This document shows positions 22,214 through 32,840 of a stretch of DNA of 64,000 bases, piece by piece; the stretch's first letter is position 1; every line of letters begins with the position of its first letter. A model generated the notes under the pieces. The model was not told where the DNA came from. It saw only the letters and a program-made list of their open reading frames with translations, and did not search any database. Position numbers and translations under genes: made by a program. Source of the DNA: Orychophragmus violaceus (lineage: Eukaryota; Streptophyta; Magnoliopsida; Brassicales; Brassicaceae); the NCBI GenBank assembly GCA_030180135.1, contig CM058237.1, positions 36,539,126-36,603,125 on the forward strand. Direction: 5' to 3'.

Positions 22214-23092
22214 CTATAACATAATACCTGAAGAAGAAGTCTCGTACGTCTTCTTCAGCTTCTCATAATCTTCCAAGAATTTATTGCAGTTTCTTTTCAA
22301 ATGCCCATAACCATTACAATAACGGCACTTAACATCTTCAGAAGGACTGGTTTTAACCTTAGGAACATGGCCAGACTCGCTTGGATTCACAATCGAGCTC
22401 GTCTTGCCATCACCTTTGTTCTTACCAAGTTTCTTAAACTTTTTACCCTTTTGTACCATAAGGACATTTGGGGTGTCCTTCTTGATGTTAGGTTCAGCAG
22501 TCTTAAGCATCCCATGCAATTCAGTCAACGTCTTCGTCAAGTTGTTCATGTTATAGTTCATAACAAATTGATCATAACTTGACGGCAGTGACTGCAGAAT
22601 GATGTCTGTAGCCAACTCTTGGCTAATGGGACAGTCCAGTTTCCCCAGGTTATCAATATAACCCATCATCTTAATGACATGAGGACTAACTGGTTCGCCC
22701 TTTGGTAGCTTGCACTCAATTAGAGACCTTACCGTCTGGTATCTCTGAGTTCGTGCCTGCTCCTGAAACATACTTTTCAGGCCAGTGATCATCTCTTTTG
22801 GCGACTCCACGTACTCATATTGCTTTTGCAATTCCGAGTTCATGGTAGCCAACATGAGACAACTCACATCCACCGCATCATTAGAATGCTTATCCCAAGC
22901 ATCCTTATCTGACTGCCAGGCATTGGCTCGGTACTTCTTGGGGAGAACTTTCTCAAGGACATAGTCCTTTTTCTCCTGTTTCAGAACAATTCTCAAGTTC
23001 CGATACCATTCAAGAAAGTTGGATCCATTTAACTTGTCCTTCTCAAGGACGGATCGCAGGGAGACATTGTTACGATGGTTTGCGCTAGACAT
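22214..23092 (-). CDS. Copia element 1 Gag (nucleocapsid) protein, open
   Basis: An uninterrupted 292-codon frame starts MSSANHRNNVSLRSVLEKDK at 23092 and carries a UBN2-type Gag core (KLNGSNFLEWYRNLRIVL; SLPSSYDQFVMNY; LTKTLTELHGMLKTAEP). Near the end is a zinc knuckle CRYCNGYGHLKRNC, a complete CX2CX4HX4C motif that binds element RNA. It is the only long intact frame of the element. The frame ends at GIML, before protease, where the family normally continues as Gag-Pol. Intact Gag in a pol-dead copy is compatible with mobilisation in trans. Confidence 0.85.
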   Translation of the reverse strand: MSSANHRNNVSLRSVLEKDKLNGSNFLEWYRNLRIVLKQEKKDYVLEKVLPKKYRANAWQSDKDAWDKHSNDAVDVSCLMLATMNSELQKQYEYVESPKEMITGLKSMFQEQARTQRYQTVRSLIECKLPKGEPVSPHVIKMMGYIDNLGKLDCPISQELATDIILQSLPSSYDQFVMNYNMNNLTKTLTELHGMLKTAEPNIKKDTPNVLMVQKGKKFKKLGKNKGDGKTSSIVNPSESGHVPKVKTSPSEDVKCRYCNGYGHLKRNCNKFLEDYEKLKKTYETSSSGIML

Positions 23093-24247
23093 AGCTGAAA
23101 AACGAGGGAGGTTTTAGTTATGATGTTCAAGAAATGAGAAGTCTTAACTATTAAGAAAACTCGCATTATATTCAAACAATGTTTCCTCAGATGAATATAA
23201 TGATCCAAGACCCATACTTCACTAAACTTGAGTGAGCCACTGGCTATCACCCAAATTTTAGCTATCTAGGTAAGCAACAACCTTGCTAGTTATATCCAAT
23301 GTAACTCTTGGTTGTGGATCAACATCTTATGTCCAATCCACCTGATGTCTCTGAGCCCAAAACGATTTTGATGGCCCAGTCAAGTAAACCAATCTCTTCA
23401 GTCATGTAATTGTCGATGTCTTGCACTGCAAGTCCATCAACACGATTACCTCTGTCTTACTCATGAAATTGTGGACATCTTGCACTGCAAGTCTATCGCA
23501 CAATTAAATGGGTCTTGACAGTTGACAAGATTGGAAAGACATCAAGTATCACTTGATATTTGGTTGAGGAACGGAACCTTTTAAAACGTTCAGTTTTATT
23601 ATGTTTTAATTCTTCTAATTAAATGATTTGTCTTGGTTTGGTTCTGTGGCTTCAGGTTCATAACCTAAACCATCGAATCTGGTGTCGACCGACACTACTT
23701 TAGTGTCGATCGATGCAGATTAACCAAAACCAATCTGCGATAACCGATCAATCCAATTGATCCGGTTTTGAGTACCGGTCGGTGTCGATCGATGCTACGT
23801 TAGCATCGGTCGATACCAACCCAATCACAATTAACCATTCTTAGCGTTTAACCATCATTAACCAAGCTCGATAACCGGTCCAATTCAATTGAACCGATTC
23901 ATCAATCTAGCGAGGTGTGTGTCGACCGACATAACTATTGTGTCGATCGACACTAGGCGAAACATAAGTTTTATTCGGGTTTTCGCCCTGTGTCGATCGA
24001 TGCCGGATTGGCATCGATCGACACCATGTGAAAAACCCTAAATTTTATTCGAGTTTTCGCCCTGTGTCGATCGATGCCGGTTTGGCATCGATCGACACCA
24101 TGCGAAGAACCCTAAAACGTTTTTCGAACAAAACCCTAAACTAGGTTACTTTGATCAAAACGAGTTTTAGCATGCTTGTATCAATCATACAGAGATCCAG
24201 ATTCAACCAATCTAATCAACATGCTACAGATTCAATGGAACCCTAAA
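23093..24247 (-). other. Copia element 1 leader with clustered CGATCG dyad pairs
   Basis: About 1.15 kb of non-coding leader separates the primer site from gag. It contains five pairs of CGAYCG-centred dyads with centres exactly 21 bp apart, starting at 23686, 23786, 23923, 23994 and 24068. The pairs at 23991-24023 and 24065-24097 are perfect 14-bp inverted repeats with a 5-bp loop. Confidence 0.8.
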
Positions 24248-24259
24248 GCTCTGATACCA
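24248..24259 (-). promoter_or_regulatory. Copia element 1 primer binding site (initiator tRNA-Met)
   Basis: The complement reads TGGTATCAGAGC, the standard plant Copia primer binding site for initiator tRNA-Met. It lies one base inside the 5' LTR. Confidence 0.93.
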
Positions 24260-24260
24260 C

Positions 24261-24941
24261 TGAAGGAATTTCTAGCAGATCCTAATCCAATTAGGCAATC
24301 CTGGTCTGAATTCCAAGCCTAGGATCTAGGGTTCATGTAATTGAATCATTGGGATCTCAGAATTACCTGGTGATTAGCAGCGGAAGATTTGTAGATAATC
24401 GAGATCTAGAGCGCCTCAAATGCTGCGCCTCTACTGGTATCCACACGCACACAAACTGAACAGAAGGGATGCTAGTGCCTATAGAGATCCAATCTCTTCA
24501 GAGGTTTCTATTCAAGTTCTGGTGGATGTCTATATTAGGTTAAAATCAGTTTAGGTCGACCATATATCTTATATATGTCGACTTAAACCATAACGGAATT
24601 AACCAGCGATTAAACCGAATTAATCTGGTAATTCGCGAGTTGCATCGATCGATGCAATATCTGCATCGATCGACACTGCCCCAGAATATTGATATCGAAT
24701 GCATATTAAATATGCATTCACTGGATCATTACATTAATGATCAACCTCGTCTTTAACGTTCAGTTTGCTTAGGTGTGTGACCATGTAGGATCATATAATA
24801 CTAGCAATGAGTTCTCAACTCATTGATCATAAGTGGCTTCTAGCAAAGCATTATGACTACCTAGTGTCATATGATTATCTCATTTCGACAATACGATTTT
24901 CACTTAGAGCAAGTACAATAGATTTCAGGACATTCCCAACA
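24261..24941 (-). repeat. Copia element 1, 5' LTR
   Basis: This copy has the same length (681 bp) and ends as the 3' LTR, with about twelve scattered substitutions by eye. CGATCG dyads lie at 24645 and 24666, spaced 21 bp. Followed by duplication CACAC. Confidence 0.93.
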
Positions 24942-26952
24942 CACACAACATCAACACCAACACCACGCAATCAGTTACTTAATTAAACATGCCTTTAGTT
25001 TCTATCTCATCTTTTAATTAACTGAACCAATTAATTAACTGAACCAGTTATCAATTAACCTAACCGTCCTAACCAAGTTAATCAAACAGGCATGCAATCT
25101 TAGAATCTACGGTTTAGGGATTCTCGGGTCTACATGACTTATACTACATGCACAAATAACCGACTGACAATGTGATGGAAGTGACGGATGACGGTGTGAC
25201 GGACTAAGAACTCCCGAGACTGAACCACTACTACTCCCAAACCCTTCCTGAACCACTAAACCGATTCAAATTGAACTGTTGACCAAGGCTGAACCGGTTG
25301 ACCAGGCGTTGACCACCCCTAAACCGGTGTTGACCGAGCGTTTACCAAGCTAAACCGAATTGACCCGCGTTGACCAATTCCTAAACCGGACTGAACCAAG
25401 ATTGAACCGGCTTTGACCCACCCCTAAACAAACTGGCTGAAGAATGGCGGCTGAAGTGGCTTCTCCGGCGACTTCTCTGGCATTGACCGCAGAGGAGGAG
25501 GGTTGACCGGAGGCTAAAAGTTTCCCCCGGTGAAGGTTACTCCAGTGAGATGGCCGGCGATGAGAGAACCGACTGGAGAGAGGCGGCAGGAGAGAGATGA
25601 GCTCACTGCAAGCTCTTCTCCGACGTTGACCGGCGGTGGCTCCGGCGTTGACCGGTGATAAATGAGCTCTCTGTCGGCTGAGATGATCTCCGGTGAGAGA
25701 AGAGAGACCAGGGGGAGAGCGCAACCGTCTGAGAGAGAAGAACCGGCTGAAGAAGTGAAGAAAGGCGGCGGAGATTGCCGGCGGAAACTTCTCCGGCGGC
25801 GGCGGCGGTGGAGCTGAACGACGGCGAATGATGAGGAGAGGATGGAGATTCAGATTATCCAAGTGGTTTAAGGAGATCTGGCCTGGTTTGGGAGCTATGT
25901 AGAAACTTGTGGCTCAAGTATTCAAGAACACTATGAATGTTCTTGAATATCTTCAAAGAAGGGATGAATATTGATGAGTTTTTGATGAAGATGGTGAGAG
26001 AAAGATATGGAGCTCGTGGGTGGTGAGAGGAGAGAGATCAGAGAGGATTTTGGAGAATTTCTGGTGAGTGATTAGAGCAAATGAGAGAGTGAATGGTGAT
26101 GGGATGGAATCATGCATTGAACCAAATTGGTTCTTTGAATCCACAAGGGTGAGAGGTGGCGCCATCTGAGGGAAAAAAGTGACAAGTGTCACTCTAGGGG
26201 ACATTCTGGTTTACTTCAGTGAATCCCCAATCCATAGATTCTCAAACTCTCTGATCCATCCGTTCGGTCCAAAAAGCTAATTCCGCTTTAAAATCTCCAA
26301 AATCCCGTAGCTTCTGAAATAAATCCTCAAGCTTCTTTTAAAATTTACTAGACTCTTTTAGAAGCATTTAGCAAGTCGTTTCACCTCATTCGGACTCCTG
26401 TAGCTCCCGTACCACATTTTACAAGTTTTATCGGTTTTATCGGTTTTCATCCCGATAGTCCGTAAAACTTTTTCAAAATTCAATCCACCACTTCTAGTCT
26501 TCTAAATAAATTTTTTAATTAAAAAAAGAACCATTTGGCCCGTCTTAGCTTCCGTCTCATATTTTGGTAAAATTACCAAAATACTCCTTAAGACTTTGAA
26601 ATTACAAAAATGCACATATTGACTTTTCTGCTGCCCGTTGACCCATTTTGTGAAAATGGGTATTACAAACCCGATAATGAGAAATCCGATATTGATTCGG
26701 AAAAGCCAAAAACTGGAGTGGCGCAACATAAGCGCACGTTATTAGCCGAGAACTAAATATACAAACAAGAGACAAAGTCGCCTACATCGTTGCTTATGAG
26801 GTCAGAGAAGAACATCGGAATCACATATGACCTAGAGAAAAATTTCTCTTTAGGAAGAGAGAGAGCGACACAGAGTGGTAGTGACTTGCTGTCTTTATCA
26901 AAATAATTAAACGTAGAAACACAATTATTAATCTTCCTATATTAAGTATCGG

Positions 26953-27278
26953 GAAAAAACTTTAAAAATACCTGACGCAAATTACATTTGTCAGAAAAAT
27001 CCAAATTTTTAACATTGTCTAAAAAATACGCAACATTATTTTGGTTTCCTTTCAAATACTCCAATTTTCAAATTTCGTTATTTTGACACCCAATTTTAAC
27101 ATGGTTAGGTTACCTCGTTAACGGTTTTTGAAATCTGGTAGTGTCAAAATAACAAAATTTGAAAATTGGAGTATTTAAAAGGTAACCAAAATAACGTTGG
27201 ATATTTTCCAAGCAACATTAAAAGTGAGTATTTTTCTGGCAAATGTAATTCACGTCAAGTATATTTAAGGTTTTTTCC
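26953..27278. mobile_element. Fold-back element, copy A (MITE-like)
   Basis: The 326-bp unit folds on itself: the left end AAAAACTTTAAAAATACCTG and the right end CAAGTATATTTAAGGTTTTT are complementary with mismatches. The inner block AATACTCCAATTTTCAAATT, then TCGTTATTTTGACAC, is mirrored by GTGTCAAAATAACAAAATTT, then GAAAATTGGAGTATT. It has no coding capacity. A second copy lies at 27809-28135. Confidence 0.75.
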
Positions 27279-27808
27279 TTTCATCATTATATAGATTTTA
27301 TGCCCAATGTCGATGTTGGAGGTGAGTTTAGCATCCTCTTTTAGTCCGATCCACAACAAATCGGTCCGTCAAGCCCAAAGAGATCGACAATGGCAGAATC
27401 ACCAATCTCATTACAAAAACCAGGAGGAAACAACACCACCACCAACAACAGAGGAGAACGGAGAAGCAAGAAATCTAGCTCAATGCGCCAACACAAAGCG
27501 CTGGAGTCCGCACTAACTTGACGACCACATGATTAAAAGTCACGAGCAACATGGCAACAACAAGAACATAAAGTATGGGAGGGACAACCGCAATCTTAGA
27601 AATGATAAAGCATGTCAAGATCGATAACAGCAATCCCAAGAAGGATATATTAAGAATTGTTCTTCAATTGTCCTAGATTTTAGCTTTCCTCAATAAGGTA
27701 ATTGTAGATGCACTTTATTGATGATACATGTATGTGTTTAATGTTAAAAATGAACCGATTGAGAAAAAACATACCAATAGGGAAGAAACCCATCTATATA
27801 TACAAATG
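27279..27808. other. Spacer between fold-back elements; no supported gene
   Basis: A 69-codon frame (27307-27516) rich in polar residues has no recognisable family and no gene context, so it is not called. Confidence 0.4.
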
Positions 27809-28135
27809 AAAAAACCTTTAAAATACCTGACGTGAATTACATTTGACAGAAATAATACTCAAACTTTAACGTTATTTGGAAAATACCAAACATTAATTTG
27901 CTTGTCTTTAAAGTATTCCAACTTTCATTTTCTGTTATTTATACACCCATTTTTAACTATGGTTAGGTTAACTTTTTAACGGTGGTTAAAACTGGATGTC
28001 AAAATAACAAAATTTAAAAATTGGAGTATTTAAAAGGCAACCAAAATAACGTTGAGTATTTTCTAAACAACGTTAAAAGTTTGAGAATTTTTCTAGCAAA
28101 TATAATTCATGTCAAGTATTTTTAAGGTTTTTTTT
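27809..28135. mobile_element. Fold-back element, copy B (MITE-like)
   Basis: This 327-bp unit has the same ends and inner blocks as copy A (AAAACCTTTAAAATACCTGA at the left, GTCAAGTATTTTTAAGG at the right, central GGTTAGGTTA). The two copies are in the same orientation about 530 bp apart and are moderately diverged. Confidence 0.75.
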
Positions 28136-28299
28136 AAAGCAGCAAAATAAAGTTGCATCTTTTTAATTATAATATATATTATTAATTAAAATCAACATGA
28201 TCGGGCATCGGAAACAATACATCTCCGGCTAAACTGAATAAAATCCGGCGGGTAAAATGAGAAATAGATTAGGCTAAAATCTTGACTCGAGTTTTTTTT

Positions 28300-28314
28300 G
28301 GGGGGGGGGGGGGG
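28300..28314 (+). repeat. G15 homopolymer tract
   Basis: Fifteen consecutive G follow T8 at 28292-28299. Short direct repeats (AAAATCTTGACT) flank the tract on both sides, near 28278 and 28316. It could form intramolecular G-quadruplex DNA. Confidence 0.95.
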
Positions 28315-28483
28315 TAAAAATCTTGACTTAGTTGCATCTTAGACTTCAGCTATTGGTTAATAACATTTCTAGTATAAGACTAGTCCAGTAAGCATCTGGG
28401 CTTCGTTATTACAAAGAATCTGTCTCTCCAAATGAATCAAGAATCATCACTTAATAACATTAATTAATAAGATTCTACACGTA

Positions 28484-28665
28484 TATAAATATTGTCGCTC
28501 TGCGTATGTACGTCCGGCTTTTGGTCATTTCGATAGGACGAGAACTAAATTTTGAATGAATAGCGACTGTTAAAGCTAACCAAAAGACCAAAGTAAGCAA
28601 TGGCAAGAACAGCAAAAGCCTTTTTCTTCGTTCTGCTTTCTTGTCTCCTTCAAGCCAGCGTTTAG
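28484..28665 (+). pseudogene. Relic first exon encoding a signal peptide
   Basis: A TATA-like GTATATAAATATT near 28482-28494 lies about 110 bp before ATG 28600. The frame reads MARTAKAFFFVLLSCLLQAS and then V and TAG, a typical secretory signal peptide (n-region RTAK, hydrophobic core FFFVLLSCLL, small residues near the cleavage site). It stops immediately after the presumed cleavage region and no downstream exon is recognisable, so the secreted protein is lost or the real frame splices away before the stop. Confidence 0.4.
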
Positions 28666-31079
28666 TAAACTATTATGGAGTGATGATACGAGGAAACGTG
28701 CGTTATCCGAGGAATTATGTATATTATATGCATTTATGGTTCTGTATTTGATTAGAAAACGAACTACGTAGGATACAAATGCATCTACAATTAAAATTTA
28801 TAACAATATAAATGATATGATCCCATCTAGAAAATCAAAATAAGAGATTTTTTATATTGGTAATACCCCTTCATCTGGAGCAAAAACCTCAAAAGTAGAT
28901 CTAATTAAGCCAATTTGCATCAAATGGCCTCTAACCATTAGTCGCAAAATTCATTTTATCCCCATATATATACAAATCGCTCAATCATGCATGATTTTTA
29001 GGGTCTACTCAGGCATTTTTTTTGCTCTCAACACACTCTGTGCAAAAATGTATCTAGACGTACGTTACATCTTTCATTACCAAGGATTTTCAAGTCCGTT
29101 CAATACTGCTCCAAAGTTGGTAAAGATAGCGAGGGTTGCGATCGATTATAGTCGTATATTGGTTAGCTCAATACTCCATTGACTTCATTTGTGTAAAGAG
29201 GCTAATCGAATAGCTTTTCTTGACATCATATCCCGCTATTAATTAAGCTCCTTTTGAATCCGTATGTTTTACGGGTTAGATTCTTGTTTCTTACAAAATT
29301 TTAAATGTTTTACATCGACAGCAACTATGCTGACTTGACCTTGTATATCCAAGTGTTTCTTATTTTGGATGTTATGTTTTGTATCCAAAAAAGGACGTGA
29401 CCAAAAAATTTAAAATAATTGTTTTTTTTGTGTGTGTGTGGTGATAATCAATTCGTTGACGTTGTCATATTTTCATAGTCAGAATTTTTAAGTTGGTATT
29501 TGAAATGCCTCAGCCATATGTTTGGACTTTGGAGGTATCCACATCTTTAAACTTAATTTATTGGTTTTCTTGGTTTACTACTGTGTAAAACTAAGAAAAA
29601 CTGCGAGTTATATTGCATGCTATGTTACCACTTGCACAACAAATATTTTTCCAATAGCTAATTAATTTTTAACTACTATATACAAGTGACATATGGTTAA
29701 TTATAGATGTTTTCCCTTTTTAATATGAACTATAGACTTTTATCAAAAAAAAAAATGAACTATAGATGTTTTCCATCAATTTCCGGACAAAAACCTACAT
29801 TTTAGTTACATAGACAATGAATAAAATCTTTGTAACGTTTATTTTGAAAATGTAACATTTTCTTACATGCAGTACAGTTTATATTTTCTTTAAACAATTT
29901 AGAGTATTCGTGTACTCTAAATTTTATGCTCTACAGTATTCATGTACCATGTTATAATTTACTTTGTCGCCTCCGGTTTCCCCGAGACTACGAAAATATT
30001 ATTAAATCTGATATAAGATTAAGATTTTGGCCTGGCCTTTTGAGGCCGCTCTATAGTCAATATATTATAAGAATTCTTAATTAATCAAATTGTTTGCTTC
30101 GTTTTTTAATAAATATTTTGGGTGTGTTTCATAATCGCAGGTCGAGGATACAGAATCTCCTGAATTTGTTCACTATAAGGTACAAATGCATGTGATTACA
30201 TTGATATTATATTAGTTTATTTCATGATCATATAATAGTTAATGTTATTATCTATTTTAACTCATAAACTTAATTAAAATTATTTCTGGCACCATCAAAT
30301 AATTTAGAAGATATACTATGTATGAATACTCTAAAACTTTCCACTTTTTCAATTAGAGAAAACTACATAAAATCTTTTTGATTCTTTTTGCTATATGTTC
30401 TGTAACTTTCAGTCAAAAATTACAAATAGTACTATAAAATTTAACATTTTACTAGGAAGAAACTATTTTAGTGCAATAATAATATGTTTCTTATCATCCA
30501 ATAATGATTTAGCTGACGTGCATTAATGTCAGATATTCTGTAAACACGTGGAAATTTCAATAATAGAATAGCAATTTGATAGACCATAAAATTGGCTCTT
30601 CATTAGGAGAAGTATGTACCCCCTATATATCAATAAATTAGCAAACTAATTACAAATGTTGGAGTTGTACGTGATATAACTTAATTACTCAAATCATGAG
30701 TGATTATTGGCATTGTGTTTCCTAACTAAATCTTTCCCACTCCTCGTAAGCTGCCTCGTGGAGACAAAAGATGCTTCATAATTCCTTTTTGGATTATATA
30801 TAATATAAATAGATAAATAAATTAATAATCATAACCTATAGTTTACTTCTAAGGATCTTTATCCATTTCTATTTCAGCATTTTTGTTTAAGCACTCTTCT
30901 TAATCTCTTTCTTGACATATAGTGTACGTTTGTTTTAAAAATTAAAAAGATATACATGAAAAACCGAATTAAGTGTATATAATATTTTGTAAACTTATGA
31001 AATGTATTTTTAATTAAATCAAAGGATACGTGAAACGATGCATTAACTTTAGCAGACAAAACTAAATACATTTTAGAGG
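28666..31079. other. No gene seen; AT-rich
   Basis: About 2.4 kb with short open frames only. An exon-like segment at 30139-30178 sits between CGCAG and GTACAA, but I cannot assign it. Confidence 0.45.
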
Positions 31080-31710
31080 TGAGTTTAGCATCCTTAATTA
31101 TCTAAGACAATTTTGATAATCAAGTCTTTTTTTCAAAAGTTAATTAAAGTCAGTCCAGTCCAGATCAAATAAATGTTGGCCCACCACTTTGTCATTATTT
31201 AGGCGCGGATCTATAGTTGTAGGTCGATCAGAAGATGACGCATGGCGGAGTAGATCGACGAATAATGACCTATCTAAACAGTAGTCCGACGTTATACAAT
31301 GATTACTGCTGCACTACGCCGTGGAACGCATAGGACGATACATCACCTCGAATTGGCGAGATCTGACACCACGACTCTCTCTATAAATACTCTTCGAAAA
31401 TCATTTATGAGGGGATCTCGAATTTATTACATATAATCACTTGTAACTTTTGTTTCACTGCTCCGATATGTTTCTTTAGAGCTTGTTTAGAAGACCAAAC
31501 TGTTTTCCTCTCAGAATTAGTTCGAAAGTCTAAACATTTCAAGTCTTTTCTCATTTACATCAATATAAACACGGTCCCCGACCTGTTCTTCATACATGTC
31601 CCGACATGTTCTTTCAGTCAAACTGTCTAATCAAAGTCAATCTTTCTATTTTAATGAAAATCTCGACATAATTCACATTAAAAGATACTTAATGATCTCT
31701 TGGATCAACA
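31080..31710 (+). repeat. Tat element 5' LTR
   Basis: It begins TGAGTTTAGCATCC and ends TTGGATCAACA. A TATA-type CTCTATAAATAC at 31379-31390 marks the promoter. The primer-site region starts at 31712 (TTGATGCTAGAAGGAGGGG), the usual start of the untranslated leader in this group. Confidence 0.8.
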
Positions 31711-31766
31711 ATTGATGCTAGAAGGAGGGGGTTAGAGATTTTCTACACGCAAAGAAATATTCCACA

Positions 31767-32840
31767 ATGACGGGACCTCCAATACCACCACCAACTCAGG
31801 TCACTGACCAGACGACTCCTGATCAAAACACCAAAACCTTTTCAGCTCTGATGTCACATATGACGGCAACAACCTCCAATAAATCTCACGTAGCCCCAGC
31901 TGCAGGAGCTCCGCCCCAACACTTCGGCCTGCTGGAGGTACCAAAAGCCTTCTCCACTCTGTAGCTTCGAGCAGTGGTCACTGGACCCCCAGTCCTATCT
32001 GAAAATACGAACTTATATTGACACGTTCCGAACACTAAAAAATCTGCTCACTCTGACCTCAATACTCCACCACTTGCATGGAAGGGAGGACGAGACGACT
32101 CCTAGCGGGATCGAACGGTTCGCCAGACCTAGGACGGGTCAGAGCCTTCTTTGCGGACGCCCGAACAGCCTCAGACCTCAGATCCGTAAAATCTGGAGGC
32201 GCGCCTTAAGAGCGAGCGTGATGCGACTGCGTCGACGTCTATTCGGTAATTCGCCACCAAAGACAAAAAGGGCAGCGAAGCAGCTCATTAACGTGATCGA
32301 TGACCTAATTAGTGTTGGTACTGATCCACCAAGCATCAGTCTGGAGGTTCTCCAGCGATCCCTACCAATCGCCGACCTCTGGGAGGTACACCAAGGACCA
32401 AATAAGTCTCTTGGATCCTTCATTGAAAGTTTCAAAGCGACCTCCTCGCGAACCTCGTAAACCGATGTTGACGCTCTTTCTGAACTAAAATACAGGATTC
32501 GACTCGAGTCAAGCTTCAGATGGGACATGACAATTAACCGGCCGTGCTCCCTAGAGAACACATTTCACTGGCTGGACCTTTCATCAAAATTGAAGAGGAA
32601 AAGGCAGCTTCCTCAAAGGAGCTACTCCCCAGTAGAAGAGACGAGTCACCCCCACCGCCACGAGCAACCGTCAGCATGATAATGGGATGTCTCCTCTCAT
32701 GTAACGAATCAGTACAGTCAATCAAGCAACACAAAGGAAGGACTGATACCATGCAGAAGTGTAAACATAGAACGTGTGATGGAGCGCAAGCCGCGAGTAG
32801 TGAAAGCCTGACCTTCACCGAAGCCGATGCAAAAGGAGTT
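31767..32840 (+). pseudogene. Tat element gag remnant
   Basis: The frame starts MTGPPIPPPTQ at 31767 and stops at FSTL (31964). The capsid region resumes around 32074-32460, including KKTRAAKQL-like basic residues and HQGPNKSLGSFIESFKATSS, which matches the Retrotrans_gag block of Tat elements. Further pieces to about 32840 are in shifted frames. It would have formed the virus-like particle; it is broken. Confidence 0.6.

Larger units (their letters stand above)
18126..24941 (-). mobile_element. Copia element 1, complete with both LTRs, coding region broken
   Basis: A 6816-bp Copia retrotransposon on the minus strand is bounded by two 681-bp LTRs and the 5-bp duplication CACAC (18121-18125 and 24942-24946). 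Domain order on the minus strand is gag, protease, integrase, reverse transcriptase, which is Copia order. Only gag remains as a long frame. The LTRs differ by about a dozen substitutions by eye, so the insertion is fairly young but older than Copia element 2. It lies inside the 3.1-kb LTR. Confidence 0.93.
16704..26667 (-). mobile_element. 3.1-kb solo LTR (Gypsy, Tekay-like) split by Copia element 1
   Basis: The element begins TGTAACGCCC and ends GGGTATTACA, which are inverted apart from the same two positions. It is flanked by the 5-bp duplication AACCC (16699-16703 and 26668-26672). Excluding nested Copia element 1 and one CACAC, it is 3143 bp. Long LTRs with TGTAAnnCCC ends are typical of Del/Tekay chromoviruses. 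Minus orientation is inferred because the GGAGTATTTTGGTAATTTT block near the right end resembles the U3 start of that group. No internal region or coding domain was found, so it is a solo LTR or a large non-autonomous derivative. The 170-codon minus frame at 25350-25862 is low-complexity and is not a gene. Confidence 0.78.
16165..26890 (-). mobile_element. Possible non-coding retroposon (Sadhu-like), split by later insertions
   Basis: Positions 16165-16703 and 26668-26890 become one continuous non-AT-rich unit of about 760 bp once the LTR insertion and its duplication are removed. Read on the minus strand it starts with a CT-rich leader, is rich in CGG and TTCGG, lacks a long ORF, and ends near a run of seven A at 16171. 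That style resembles Brassicaceae Sadhu-type retroposons. No target duplication was identified, so the class is tentative. Confidence 0.25.

Noticed and set aside
23686..24100. CRISPR-like array of short repeats
   Set aside because: Repeats are palindromic pairs with irregular distances between pairs, inside a plant retrotransposon leader.
25350..25862. 170-codon minus-strand open frame rich in Pro, Ser and Arg
   Set aside because: Composition comes from GC-rich LTR sequence with CGGCG words; no domain or conserved start.
27307..27516. 69-codon frame between fold-back elements
   Set aside because: No family resemblance, no promoter or splice signals.
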